Assembly (NCBI GenBank): GCA_036873755.1
Contig: JAVTVY010039234.1
Span: 98,963-162,962 of the forward strand
Source of the DNA: Hanleya hanleyi
Lineage: Eukaryota > Mollusca > Polyplacophora > Lepidopleurida > Hanleyidae
DNA: 64,000 nucleotides
Direction: 5' to 3'
Shown here: piece after piece, positions 34,000-44,699 of the stretch
Numbering within the stretch: position 1 is the stretch's first letter
How the letters are laid out: each line of letters starts with the position of its first letter
Notes under the pieces: model-generated
What the model was told of the DNA's origin: nothing
The model's database searches: none
What the model saw: the letters and a program-made list of their open reading frames with translations, nothing else
Made by a program: the position numbers and the translations under genes

Positions 34000-35262
34000 A
34001 ATCAATTTCAGCCAGTACGAGACCCACGTCAACCTGTAATCATCTGGATCATCAATACGCGGTAAGACAGACCCTGGAAGCGTGCATATCCATATTCAGT
34101 CTACTTTCGGCCACTTTACAAAGAAATCCCCTAAAATCAACACCACGTGATGTCATCAGCCAATGAGCTAAAAACTACCGTCGTAAACCCTCTAGCCAAA
34201 AGTATTGGACCCTTCTACGGAGGGCCAATGTCTGGCTGATGCAACAACAACAACATTTCCCCAGTTAGACGGCAGATTTTGAAATCGAAAACGAGGCCGC
34301 GCTATGTCATCGTTCAACTGAGACTATCACGTGGTTGTGTATGACGATTGGGGCAACCACATTGCTGGGGGTCTAATAATACCCCAGCCACCAGTCAAAT
34401 TTTTTGACAGGCTTCCCGGCCGCGCGCACATCGCCGGAAGTGACAACATATATAGTAAATAGATGTTTGCCGAGCATCTCGATTACTTTTCAAGTCTGCA
34501 TAACACCTCTGTTGACCTAGCGTTAAAATGAATTATCTGGAGATTATTTTCCCTGTTTATCTGGACAGAGCATATGAAAAGTAGTTCGCTCATGTGCAAA
34601 ACTGAAGGAGTTGTTCGGTCGGATTAAAACTGAACCGTGCTTACGTGGGTTTTTCCCCTTTTCGTCATAGCAACGTAGTAAAGGTCAACTTCCGCTATTG
34701 GAGGCAGGGATGATAAATGAGCCTGTGAAATGGTGCATGCGCTGTGGGGCGGATGAGATTGGGGTGGCTCTTATAAATAGTGATCCGTTGAGAACGCTCT
34801 TCTTAGTTTACAAGGACGGGGTCGAATGACCAATCACTGAAGGGGAGACAGCTGGAACAGAACGCAGACACTGTTAATGTATTGATTTAACAGAGAGTCC
34901 TACAGTCTAGTAAACCCTCCATCTTGGACGATAGTCATTCATCTAACATGCGCTGTTCGAAGTTTGAACCCCAACGTAACCCGCCATTATCGAGTCATGT
35001 GCTGTTCTACTTACAGAAATTACAGATCTACAACACCTCTTAGATGATTCGGAAGTTATTCATATCTGTAGCTTCCTGTAAGCACACACAATTATGTCTC
35101 AGAAGTAGTATGAAAAGCCTGTAAATTATCAGATTTCTCGAGTCTGTTCTCCGTCGGTTGAAGACCGAATAATGTACGGTAAAGAATCGAATATCGCTCT
35201 GCGATAGTGGAAGCACACTATACGCAAAAATTCTTATGGCTGGCGAAGTGTACGCAAATTGA
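34000..35262. mobile_element. Foldback family F3, copy 1
   Basis: Blocks ACGCGGTAAGAC, GGGGTCTAATAATACCCCAG, GGACAGAGCATATGAAAAGT, CATTTATCATCC-type, and the end block GAAGTGTACGCAAAT (35246-35260) recur at 45.4-46.7 kb in other orders and orientations. No coding sequence was recognised. A TATAAATAG box at about 34773 has no assignable transcript. Confidence 0.65.
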
Positions 35263-35388
35263 TTGATTGAAATTGTAGTTTAAGGGCCGCTTCCCATTCG
35301 GATTTCGCGGCCCATCAACTCAATGTTTTATTTGAATTTCGCGGTACATTACTTTGTTTATTGAATTTCTTTTCCAGTGCTAAATGTA

Positions 35389-35420
<32 letters not shown>

Positions 35421-37119
35421 AAATAACAATGAGAGATTAGTAGGAGATATAAATAGAAGTAAATAAGAATCGCTATATGTACAAGTTCGTAAGTCTCTTT
35501 TTGGTTTTTGGTTAAGTTATACTGGTAAATATGAGTTCACTGTAATCGCGTGTATGATTCCTTTGTCTTGGTACCCCTTTGAACGCACAAAGCCGTCCAG
35601 AAAAAACTGGGAGAACCATGGGCGTTTTCAGGATTTTTCGGATCGACTTCACTAACGACGCCCTTGGGAACAGGGTGGGTTCTTCCAGAAATCTGTGCCT
35701 GTAACAATTGCTTGGAGTGTGTATTGGGACACAGGACGGCAGGTCTACGTCCTATATTGCGTGAAAGTCAAAGGATCATATTCTGTGTTAAGGCGTCAGT
35801 TCGGTGTCATCTATGGGTTAGCGTGTCGGTGTGGTTTAGGATGTGATGTTCTGGTTCCGGAGGTTTCTTGTTGTGCGGCGATGTTGGTATTCTTGTGATC
35901 GTCATCCGTCTTCTGTTTTCAGTCTTGTCCAGCCCGTCTTTGGTCTTCGGTGTGCCGTGAGGTGCTGTTTAACATGTTTTGTCGTCATCAGTGTTCTGTT
36001 TGTTGTCTGTTTGATGAGGACCTTCATCGTGTTCATCTCCATTTCTGAAAGTATAAGATGAAACACTGTGTACGCAAATGGACCCACGTATGTCATATCA
36101 ACCATTCACAGCGCCATCTATCCAGTTCTTGGCCCTTTGTGCCCCGGATATTATAGCCAATCCGATCACCGCGCCATCTATCCGCAGTTGTAACAACAGA
36201 TTACAGCTCACTGGTCAATTTTCGGTTTTATATTACGATGCCTCTCTTGTGACTCGTGTGTGATGACCACATATCGGCGTAAGGATTTCCTCCAAATTCG
36301 CAATAAAACGGTTCAGGATACACCAGGCACTAACAATTAGCAAATGTGCTTTTCATCTACTTAAAGCATGTAGGCCTATATATTAAAATAAAGCGAGCAC
36401 TTCAGGAACTAGGCCGTTCTTTTCTAGCGTATGAATGCTTGATTTTAAATATTCGCACGCTCTTACCCATGAGAAAAGAGAAACAAGAGGATCTAGAGGG
36501 GGGGGGGGGGTTAGCATGTCTTGCGATCATATATTATACTTTTCTTTCCTGTTGAAACGTCTGATAGACAAACTGGTTGGTATATTGTCTATAGTATTGT
36601 ATTAGAAGACTAGCATCGGGATTGGAGGTGAATTTCAAGTAGATTATCAAAATGATGATGGCTTGATTACATAAGCAAGGCAGAGTTTTATCCGTACACA
36701 ATGCTTTCTGTTTTGTTAATTTTGTTTCTTAAAAGATTTGATTCTTTTTATCAACTTCCTGTCATAAAATATTCAAGATGTATTATATTTTTAGAGAGGA
36801 TTGTCAAATAAAGAAAAAAGTAAGTCGTCATCTCTTAATCACCCCATACAATCGATAGTGCACCTTTAGGGATACTCGCTCGCTGTTGGATGTATAAAAG
36901 GCTCTACTCGGAGTCATCTGTCTACCTGGCCGTGTTTTGTGATTCCTGGATAAAGTCTCAAACTATTACTTTATTATAAACTGTATTTCACGGAACATTA
37001 GGGATGTTGGTGGTTATATCCACACAATAATCATACTCATATAAACCATAGTTTCGTCATTTAAGAAAACGAGTGCTCATTCACCTCCATGGCTCATTCA
37101 CCCCCATGGGTTAGTTTAT
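35263..37119. other. Intergenic stretch
   Basis: Holds an (AAAT)n tract at 35389-35420, a G-run at 36496-36510 and two GCGCCATCTATCC motifs 59 bases apart (36112 and 36171). Frames of 60-72 codons occur but none has a domain. Confidence 0.5.
36893..36900 (+). promoter_or_regulatory. Possible TATA box
   Basis: TATAAAAG about 30 bases ahead of CTCGGAGTCATCTGTC. No coding exon downstream could be identified, so this is weak. Confidence 0.25.
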
Positions 37120-38085
37120 AGGGATAGGGAGATCGCGTGCCCTTTCTATACTACTCATCGCATACTACTCATCGCGCATGCGATCCATTCTACTGTAGGG
37201 TGCAAGCCTGGCCCATGGAATATCAGGTAGCGAAAATCCCAGGTCTCTCGCCCCACTCTATCCTGTGCCACACGTATAGGGATAGGGAGATCGCGGGCCC
37301 TTTCTATACTACTACTTATCACGCATGCGCACTCGACCCATTCTACTGTAGGGTGGAAGCCTGGCCCATGGAATCTCAGGTAGCGAAAACCCCAGGTCTC
37401 TCGCCCCACTCTATCCCGCGCCACACCTATAGGGATAGGGAGATCGCGTGCCCTTTCTATACTACTACTCATCGCGCATGCGCAGTCCACCCATTCTACT
37501 GTAGGGTGCAAGCCTGGCCAATGGAATCTCACGTAGCGAAAACCCCAGGTCTCTCGCCCCAACCTATCTAGCGCCACACCTATGCGACCCGCGGTGCAGT
37601 GAGTAAAGCGTAGGAGGAGGAGGAGGAGTAGGAGTCGGACACGCCACGGATTATACTAGGGAGACTATACTACTACTCATCGCGCATGCGCAGTCGACCC
37701 ATTCTACTGTAGAGTGGAAGCCTGGCCCATGGAATCTCAGGTAGCGAAAACCCCAGGTCTCACGCCCCACCCTATCCCGCGCCACACCTATGCGACCCGC
37801 TGTGCAGTGAGTAAAGCGGAGGAGGAGGAGGAGTAGTAGGAGTCGGACACGCCACGGATTATACTAGGGAGACTATACTACTACTCATCGCGTATGTGCA
37901 GTCGACCCATTCTACTGTAGAGTGGAAGCCTGGCCCATGGAATCTCAGGTAGCGAAAACCCCAGGTCTCTCGCCCCACCCTATCCCGCGCCACACTTATG
38001 CGACCCGCTGTGCAGTGAGTAAAGCGGTGGAGGAGGAGGAGGAGTAGGAGTCGGACACACCACGGATTATACTAGGGATATAAAG
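37120..38085 (+). repeat. Tandem repeats with NRF1-like cores
   Basis: Five units of about 155-215 bp each contain TACTCATCGCGCATGCGCAG (or a variant), CCATTCTACTGTAG, CCATGGAATCTCAGGTAGCG and CCAGGTCTCTCGCCCCA. The last units add CGGAGGAGGAGGAGGAGTAG and CGGACACGCCACGGATTATA. The 140- and 144-codon frames on opposite strands are translations of the first three units. Confidence 0.85.
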
Positions 38086-38800
38086 TGTGAAAGTTACTGC
38101 TCATTAGACTACCAGACAAATCAAAGGTGCATCTCGACGGATAAACATACAGTAAATTACAATTAAACGGATATACATGATATCAGAAATCGGTGTACAA
38201 CAGCGCAGCATCTCTTTTCTGCACCTGTCCGGTACGGTACTAACAATCGCACGCTTTGGATCGTCATCTTGATGTGTTCTATGTTTATTGGGTTGTTCCG
38301 TGCGATGAAGAAAAGAAAGAAAAACAAAGATATGTGCGCCACAGGAAACGAATTTAGAGCGGAACCTTCCATTTTCACTCTGAAATAACCCTTCTATACC
38401 TCCAAGAGCGAGCGAGTAGACCTACTCCTAGAGGTTCACTACCGTGTCGATGATTACAAATTTAAACCCATGATCCTCACTCGTCTCAGTTTAGATTATT
38501 TCAAAAGTAGAATCTGGGGGACCGATGACATCATGTGGAGTTTCTCTTTGACGTGAATCAAGACGATCACCAACTGCAATAGATGTCAGAGACTCAAACA
38601 TGTTGGCATTTGTAGGAAGTTGATGCTGGGTCGACATCGGGCCTTACAAACTAGTCTTTTGTGTTAATTGCCGTCATTTACATCTGACGACGATACAGCT
38701 CACCGATCTCCAATGTACGAGTTGTCACAGCGAAACAGCTCACCAATTACCAGTATACGAGTTGTCAGAGCATTTCCATCATAGCTCTCTAGATTTGTAT
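38086..38800. other. Intergenic, no feature seen
   Basis: No coding sequence was recognised. A CACAGCGAAACAGCTCACC-like pair near 38697 and 38735 (AGCTCACC...GTATACGAGTTGTCA) is a short direct repeat. Confidence 0.4.
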
Positions 38801-38972
38801 CTAATACCGCTTATGCCGATGCTAGGTTGCCGTGTGGTACAATAAAGGCGTACCTGCGATACAACACATATCACGAATCGTTAGATTTAGAATAGGTTTA
38901 CCAGAAGACTATTCTGTGAAGTCATGTGACGCAGTCAGTATGTCGGCACTTCTTCCCACTTCCCTTATATGT
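38801..38972 (+). mobile_element. SINE-like repeat, family S, copy 1
   Basis: Blocks GCGTACCTGCGATACAACAC, AATCGTTAGATT, CCAGAAGACTAT and CTTCCCTTATATGTGTTGTA recur at 59690-59870 and in part at 57105-57145. The family is unnamed here. Confidence 0.6.
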
Positions 38973-40255
38973 GTTGTAATTTATTGATAGAATGACCAGA
39001 TCGATATCCAGGTATTACTAACTGATTGCAACTAGACTATGACATCCTAAAACTTCTCTTACCCTGCACTTAACACTGATGGTATGAGATTATCTCTTTT
39101 ACTGTAGGTTCATCAATGCACACGCCTCACTGGAACACACCATTCCATCATTATGCTAGGTAAACTCATCCATAGCGGCTCCCCCAGATTGGGCGTGATG
39201 TGATGTGATGTAATAAAACGTGGAACACGCAAGCCTGTGTTGGTTTTATCTTTCTCTTGCGAGAGTGAGATTGGGGTTTTTGCAAGAATTGGAGTGAACA
39301 GGCATTGACGGTCGTTAAACGCCTTGTATCCGAAGGGGAAGGAACTTTGCCAGGGTAGACAAACACTCTACTCACAATATCTCATGGCACATGCAGGGAC
39401 CAGGTTATCGTTTTGTCTCTCGCTCCTGTCCCGCTAGGTAGAGTTTCCACTTCCGGTTAAGCATGCGCAGCCCACCCTTCAGAGCAGACCGACTGATTCC
39501 GCCTGTAACCAGGCACCCACACAACTCGCACCGAATATGCGCTTTGTCTACTACTCCTCCCGTCATCATGTCCACATGACCGAAGTCACTTTTTGCAACG
39601 AGACTGTTCCACAGAACCACGCTCACCTCTATAGGTTGGCTGGGTGGTGGAGTACTTTTTATCCATCCGAGTGCGCAGCTGACGGTATCTGACCTTCATC
39701 ACATCACGTCACATGTTAACGTCAGCACTCCAGTCTTCACTAGGACACCACGCCTGAGAAATGCATGACCCACATCTCGTCGTAAACTCTCCCACTGGCA
39801 TCTGTAACGAGTTAGCCACACCACCTTACTCGTAGTATATATTTCGTAGTATAGCATGTTATCAGTCTTTCCGGATTTTGTACAAGACGGATTTTTCATG
39901 CACCCGCGATCCGAAAGTCACGTGACCTGAAGTGACCTCGATGGTCAAAGGTCAACCCATGGTCCAAGTACAACCCTCATTTAACACCCCTCAACCTCCT
40001 CAACTCCCCTCATCACGATGCGAAAAGATTTCGCCTTTAAATACAACTGAGATCAAGCTATTTTCTTGAAAGAGATAGACGATTAACACCTTTATGTCTT
40101 GTTAGCTTAATACAGCACGTTACTGTCACAAAATCCGTATTGCTTGCATTCTATGCTTTTGTACACTACAACCAATGACGTCACCAGTGTATGTGCACTG
40201 AATATAAAACAAGGTTCACACAATCAGAGACCACAAAATGAAGGGACTGGTGATC
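38973..40255. other. Intergenic, no feature seen
   Basis: Contains short GTGATGTGATGTGATG repeats (39200) and one NRF1-like half site near 39460. No gene was supported on either strand. Confidence 0.4.
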
Positions 40256-40261
40256 GGATAA

Positions 40262-40320
40262 TGTCTTTGAAGGCATGTTCCTTTATTGTACGTCTTTGAA
40301 GGCATGTTTCTTTATTGTAC
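40262..40320. repeat. 29-bp direct tandem duplication
   Basis: GTCTTTGAAGGCATGTT(C/T)C followed by TTTATTGTAC occurs twice in a row. Confidence 0.8.
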
Positions 40321-40859
40321 TGTCCCTGACACAAGATAAACTTGCTCACACGATGAATACCTAATAGGTTTAATCGGCCGTAGGAATGTGTAATGTTACT
40401 ATATTTTCTTACCCCTTGCGCTAGGGGACTGAAACCTACCACATCATAGCACAGAAAGTTGGGGGGAGGCGCCCCGGCCAGGTAGAGTTAAGTGAAAATT
40501 AACACGGATATCGACAACGGATTTCAAAACAGTCACATGTGATAACATTTTCGACAAATTAATAGTCTAAATTTGGACGTTAAGGAACATGAACAATGAT
40601 CAGCTTCAGATCGGAGAGGATATAAACAGTAGGGTGAAAGTGACGTCATCATCGAAAGTGACGAAACATATGATCAGCGGGGCATGATCAATGATTTTGA
40701 ACAGGTTCAGGATCACGTTCAGTGTCGTCACCAAAGTCAGGGATGAAATGAAAGAATTCTGGGTCAATTGAAGACCGAACAAAGTGCTTGTTCGGTTCTG
40801 ATCAGGATCAGATTCAGGGACGCGACCAATCAAAGTCAAGTATGATACCACCATGTTTT

Positions 40860-41140
40860 TTATCACGTGATTGACTGTAAAGAATCCTTGACCATGTCTG
40901 GTCACGCGAGAGTTTGCGCTATACAGAGAAGGACTGATCGAAGACTTGCACAATACTAGCTATCCAATCAAATTCTGTGATTGCCACTTTCTTTCTGTCT
41001 CCTTTGTCTCAGTTAACCAATCAAATGACAGAACTGGGACATCCGGGTTTTCTTCTGGCCCTATTGTGCAAGTCTCCATTGTAAAGAATCCTTGATCATA
41101 TCTGATCACGTGAGAGTTTGACCTACAGAGATCAAGATTT
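40860..41140. repeat. Direct repeat pair
   Basis: TGTAAAGAATCCTTGA then CAT, TCTG, TCACG and GAGAGTTTG occurs at about 40876 and 41080, about 205 bases apart. The sequence between holds no feature. Confidence 0.65.
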
Positions 41141-41160
41141 AGAATAATCATTCCATTCTA

Positions 41161-41278
41161 TTCACCAAGGGCGGTGGTTCTCTCCGGGTACTCCGGCTTC
41201 CTCCACCAACCAAACTGACTGTCACCATATGAGTGAAACAAACTTAAGTATGACATTAAGCCAAATTCCCTCCCTCCC
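41161..41278 (+). mobile_element. SINE 3' part with conserved central block
   Basis: TCTCCGGGTACTCCGGCTTC followed by CTCCACC is a widely shared SINE central block of marine invertebrates. It ends in ATGACATTAAGCC and a (TCCC)n tail. The head is not seen. The family name is uncertain. Confidence 0.5.
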
Positions 41279-41279
41279 T

Positions 41280-41605
41280 AATCACTGCACGATTCCATTG
41301 CGTTTGACCTTGATACAAGCACATGCGTTTGTTTATCTCTGACTCGGTTTATCTTCACTCGGTATAGTCCCTTAATCACCTCTTGAGCGTAAATCTTAGA
41401 TTACACCTTATTTATTGTTAATCACCTCACACATATTTCTGGATGTCCATGTTTATATACCTCTTGTATTCAGTAGGGATATTACAAGCCCCTTGGGGTT
41501 TTCTCCCGCCGATCAGACTTATCTATTTGGGTATAATTTGCTGTATTGTATGCCTTATACCTTGGTTGGTGAATAAATTCAATTCAATTCATTTCAATTT
41601 GACCT
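41280..41605 (+). mobile_element. Probable LINE 3' end
   Basis: Non-coding sequence ending GTGAATAAATTCAATTCAAT plus more AATTC repeats, the usual look of a non-LTR element 3' end. No coding part is present. Confidence 0.4.
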
Positions 41606-42072
41606 GATCACTTCCCCGAAGCTTCCGTGTCCACGTAGTAGTTTCAACGTTCTATCGCTGTCGTCTTTGTTGGAGGATATCGTGAATAAAATTTACAGCT
41701 ATTAAATTCAAATAGACGTATTTCGAAACCATAAAACAAAAACTAAAAATGTGGGATTTAGAATGTGGCTCTCCATTTAGAGCTGTTTAGCGGACTATGT
41801 CGGAGTTGACCCGAGGTCATCTGTCCTCAGAGTAAACGAATATGGCGACCGTCTAACTGTCAGGTATGAAAGCAAACGAAAATGAGCAAACGAAAATGGG
41901 GTAAGAAACTGTTATATCAGTCTTTTACTTATTCAGCACAAAAATGGGTGACATTTCGCTTGCTGGGTTTACCGCATACTCAAGCGGTATGCAGGGGAGA
42001 AGAGCAGGAACTATCAAACACAAACCAGATGACGTCATAATTCTTCTGGGTAAACACAGTCTCTTGTAGAGT
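41606..42072. other. Intergenic, no feature seen
   Basis: No domain-bearing frame, repeat or RNA was seen. Confidence 0.4.
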
Positions 42073-42155
42073 GATTCGGTGGCCGAATGGTTAGAGAGGT
42101 CGGCTATTCTCGCAAAGAAGTTGTGAGTTCGAGACCACCCAGAGACAGAGACTGT
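42073..42155 (+). mobile_element. tRNA-like SINE head
   Basis: TGGCCGAATGGTTAGAGAGG fits a polymerase III A-box of Ser/Leu-type tRNAs, and GAGTTCGAGACC fits the B-box 37 bases on. The anticodon arm does not fold properly, so this is a tRNA-derived retroposon head and not a working tRNA. Confidence 0.55.
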
Positions 42156-42204
42156 AGACGCAGACTGTTAGCTGGAAATGGAGTGCTATATCATACCTCC
42201 TAAC

Positions 42205-42500
42205 TGGGCGACTTGATATCGGCCACTATTACAAGCGTCTAGTCCGTCATTCATAATTCAGCCGTCGTCCATTAAAGAATATCCGCGTCCATAATCCAAA
42301 GACCTATTCCATATTACATATAACACTATTTACCACCAAATTCAAAAAGACAATCATAGTATACATAAACATTGGCTAGTTTCCTGCAAGAGAGAAGCGG
42401 TCAACAGTTATCAATGATGCCGACAAGACATCAGGATGTTCCAAAAACATAAAATCCGTATCGCTGATCAGTATTCTTAATCCATAATAATCTCCACTAT
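42205..42500 (+). repeat. Interspersed repeat R, copy 1
   Basis: Matches 52830-53090 on the opposite strand: GTCCGTCATTCATAATTCAG, TCCGCGTCCATAATCCAAAG, AAAAAGACAATCATAGTATA, GAGAAGCGGTCAACAG and ATCGCTGATCAGTATTCTTA. No coding sequence. Confidence 0.75.
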
Positions 42501-43016
42501 TCACCGATATATCTTTCCACAGCATATAAGTTCTATGATGAAATTGTAAACAGCTACCGCCAAACCGGGTGGAATTGGCGTTTTGAAATATATTGAGGAA
42601 TTGCTAAGTGTATATCAAGATAAATATACGTTTTGTTGACAGTAAAAAAGTAAGATAGAAGAGTTCTTGGTTTTTGGAAGAATCCAGCAAAAAATGGCGA
42701 GACCCCTACACGGGTAAATTGAGCGTAGCGCAAAGCACCCTGGGAGGGGATGGGCCAAAATACGCAGGTTTTCGCCTGCGTATAAGCCTAGTGAGCAGGT
42801 TACGAACTACATCTCTGAGGCCACTACATTTGGGCCACTTTTCTAGATTTTTGGTGATGTTTTATGCTAATATATAACAAGTAGCGAAAGATTGGTGGTT
42901 TCATGCCTGCCCAGACAGCTTTTCACATTTGACCCGAGCATTTCAGATCATCGCTGTGACTGTAGTTTTGACTTTATCAGCACATTTTCTCCAGGCTGAC
43001 TCATGAACAACATAGA
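42501..43016. other. Intergenic, no feature seen
   Basis: One 67-codon frame without a domain. Nothing else is supported. Confidence 0.35.
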
Positions 43017-43339
43017 TACTCTCTAAAAAAATACTTGAGTGAACTGTTCCACTCAAGTTTTGAGTGAAATGTACCTGTTCACTCAAACTTGAGTTATTTT
43101 TCACTTAACTTGAGTTACTTGAGTTCACTCAATTTCAGTTGAAACCAATCAAGTTCACCTAACTTGAGTGAGATCAATTTCCACTCTTATGCTTGAGTGA
43201 ATGTCACTCAAGATTAGTGCATTTAACTCAAGTTGAGTGAAAAGCAACTCAAGTTGAGTGAAAATCTCACTCAAGTATTGAGTGGGATCAATTTCCACTC
43301 TTACTTGAGTGAAATTTCACTCAACCTTTTTAGAGAGTA
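43017..43339. mobile_element. TA-flanked MITE of ACTCAAGTTGAGT repeats
   Basis: TACTCTCTAAAAA at left and TTTTTAGAGAGTA at right. The interior is made of more than ten ACTTGAGT/ACTCAAGT half sites. Size and TA borders fit a mariner-type MITE. A worn fragment of similar composition lies near 53645-53745. Confidence 0.8.
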
Positions 43340-44212
43340 TATTGTGGCAAATTTCAGATTTATGTTATTAAATTATTAATTAAATTAAATTATTTTTCTG
43401 ATTTAATTTTAATCAATATTTGAAATATTAAAAAAAAAATACCGAATGTGGGTGAAAGCAACATCATAATGATAATGATAGGTAATATCTCTGTTATCCT
43501 TCCGCTATATCTGTGACAAAATGGAGACCTTTTGGAGCAAATATAGGAAAAATGATTGACTTATCAGTGCTCCGGCAAAATAAAAGATCAGTTTAGATAA
43601 TAGCTGGCACGAATGACAGCTATGTCCAAATAGCTTTCGAGATCCAATGGATTATAAATTGAAGAACAGAAATGCACAAAGATTCAATTACATAAATTTT
43701 ATTCAAAGTCTGGACCTCTGATTGCTCGCAATTATCCCATAATCATTTATGTATAGATCCAGTTCAAAATCGGTCTGGAAACTGTGAAAACTCAGATGTT
43801 CAATCCACATATAAAGAATATCCAAAATGCTTCCAAAATGCCTTTCGCATTTGAAACTTTAATGAATTTTAATATGACTAAATATGACTATGTTTTTGAT
43901 TTTAATGCCCACTAGAGAATATTGCGAAGACCCACTATTGTCAAATCGCGTGTGTAGGTAATGTAGTTTGTTTGTTTGTTTGACTGTATTTTCCTACGAA
44001 GTAGGCTCTCACTTGCAAATTGTCTGGTAATGCTGCCGAGAAAATGTCATGAGATGTACCTGTTGTCAATGTTGTCACCGATTTCTTCAATAAGAAGTTT
44101 AAAAAACAGTTTGAGTGCAGAAACTGCTCATATATGTTTCTATCTGTAAAAGAGCAGATAAAACCACCTGAAATTGAATGGACCACTGATGCCGATACTT
44201 ATGCCGCATGTC
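43340..44212. other. AT-rich intergenic stretch
   Basis: No gene. A broken end of the TACGAAGTA MITE (CCTACGAAGTAGGCTCTCAC) lies at 43993-44035. Confidence 0.45.
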
Positions 44213-44517
44213 CCTACGAAGTAGGCTCTCATTTGCAAATTGTCCGCTAATGAGTGAGTGAATCAGTCAGTCCATCCGAATCCTTTCGTCGGCAAAATAA
44301 GGAGAACCGTAGACATTAGAACCTTGATTTTTGGCACCAGCAAGTTCTGAGCTGACCTATTTTCGATGAAAATTTCTGGTGATATTTAATGAAAATCACT
44401 GGTGATTCTGACTTGGGCAGTGCCCATCTTCATGTAGGCAGGATTTCAACTTGGGGTTGGGGCATTTCCAAGACTTCAGTTCGCGTCGGAGTCCTATGCC
44501 TTCCCTACTTCGTATAG
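44213..44517. mobile_element. TACGAAGTA MITE, solo copy
   Basis: Same family as the copies in both P2 arms, starting CCTACGAAGTAGG and ending CCTACTTCGTA. This copy shows that the unit moves independently of P2. Confidence 0.75.
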
Positions 44518-44699
44518 ATCCTGTGACGTTAGTCACACTGCCATGTAAGCATCGGCAAATATGTTTATCTTTAGACTTAAAGATCTGTCTCCCTTGAATC
44601 ACATATGTGATACATTGTATAACCGAGAACTACTCTGCGTTTGACATTGGATTGCCAGTTGGCTGTATGTCGCCTGTCAACGATTAAACACTGATTTTT

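Noticed and set aside
36893..37571. A gene starting at the TATA-like box and using the 144-codon frame at 37137
   Set aside because: The frame is a translation of tandem repeats and has an equal partner on the other strand.
42073..42155. Functional tRNA
   Set aside because: A and B boxes are present but the anticodon and acceptor stems do not pair. Same judgement for 49494-49580.
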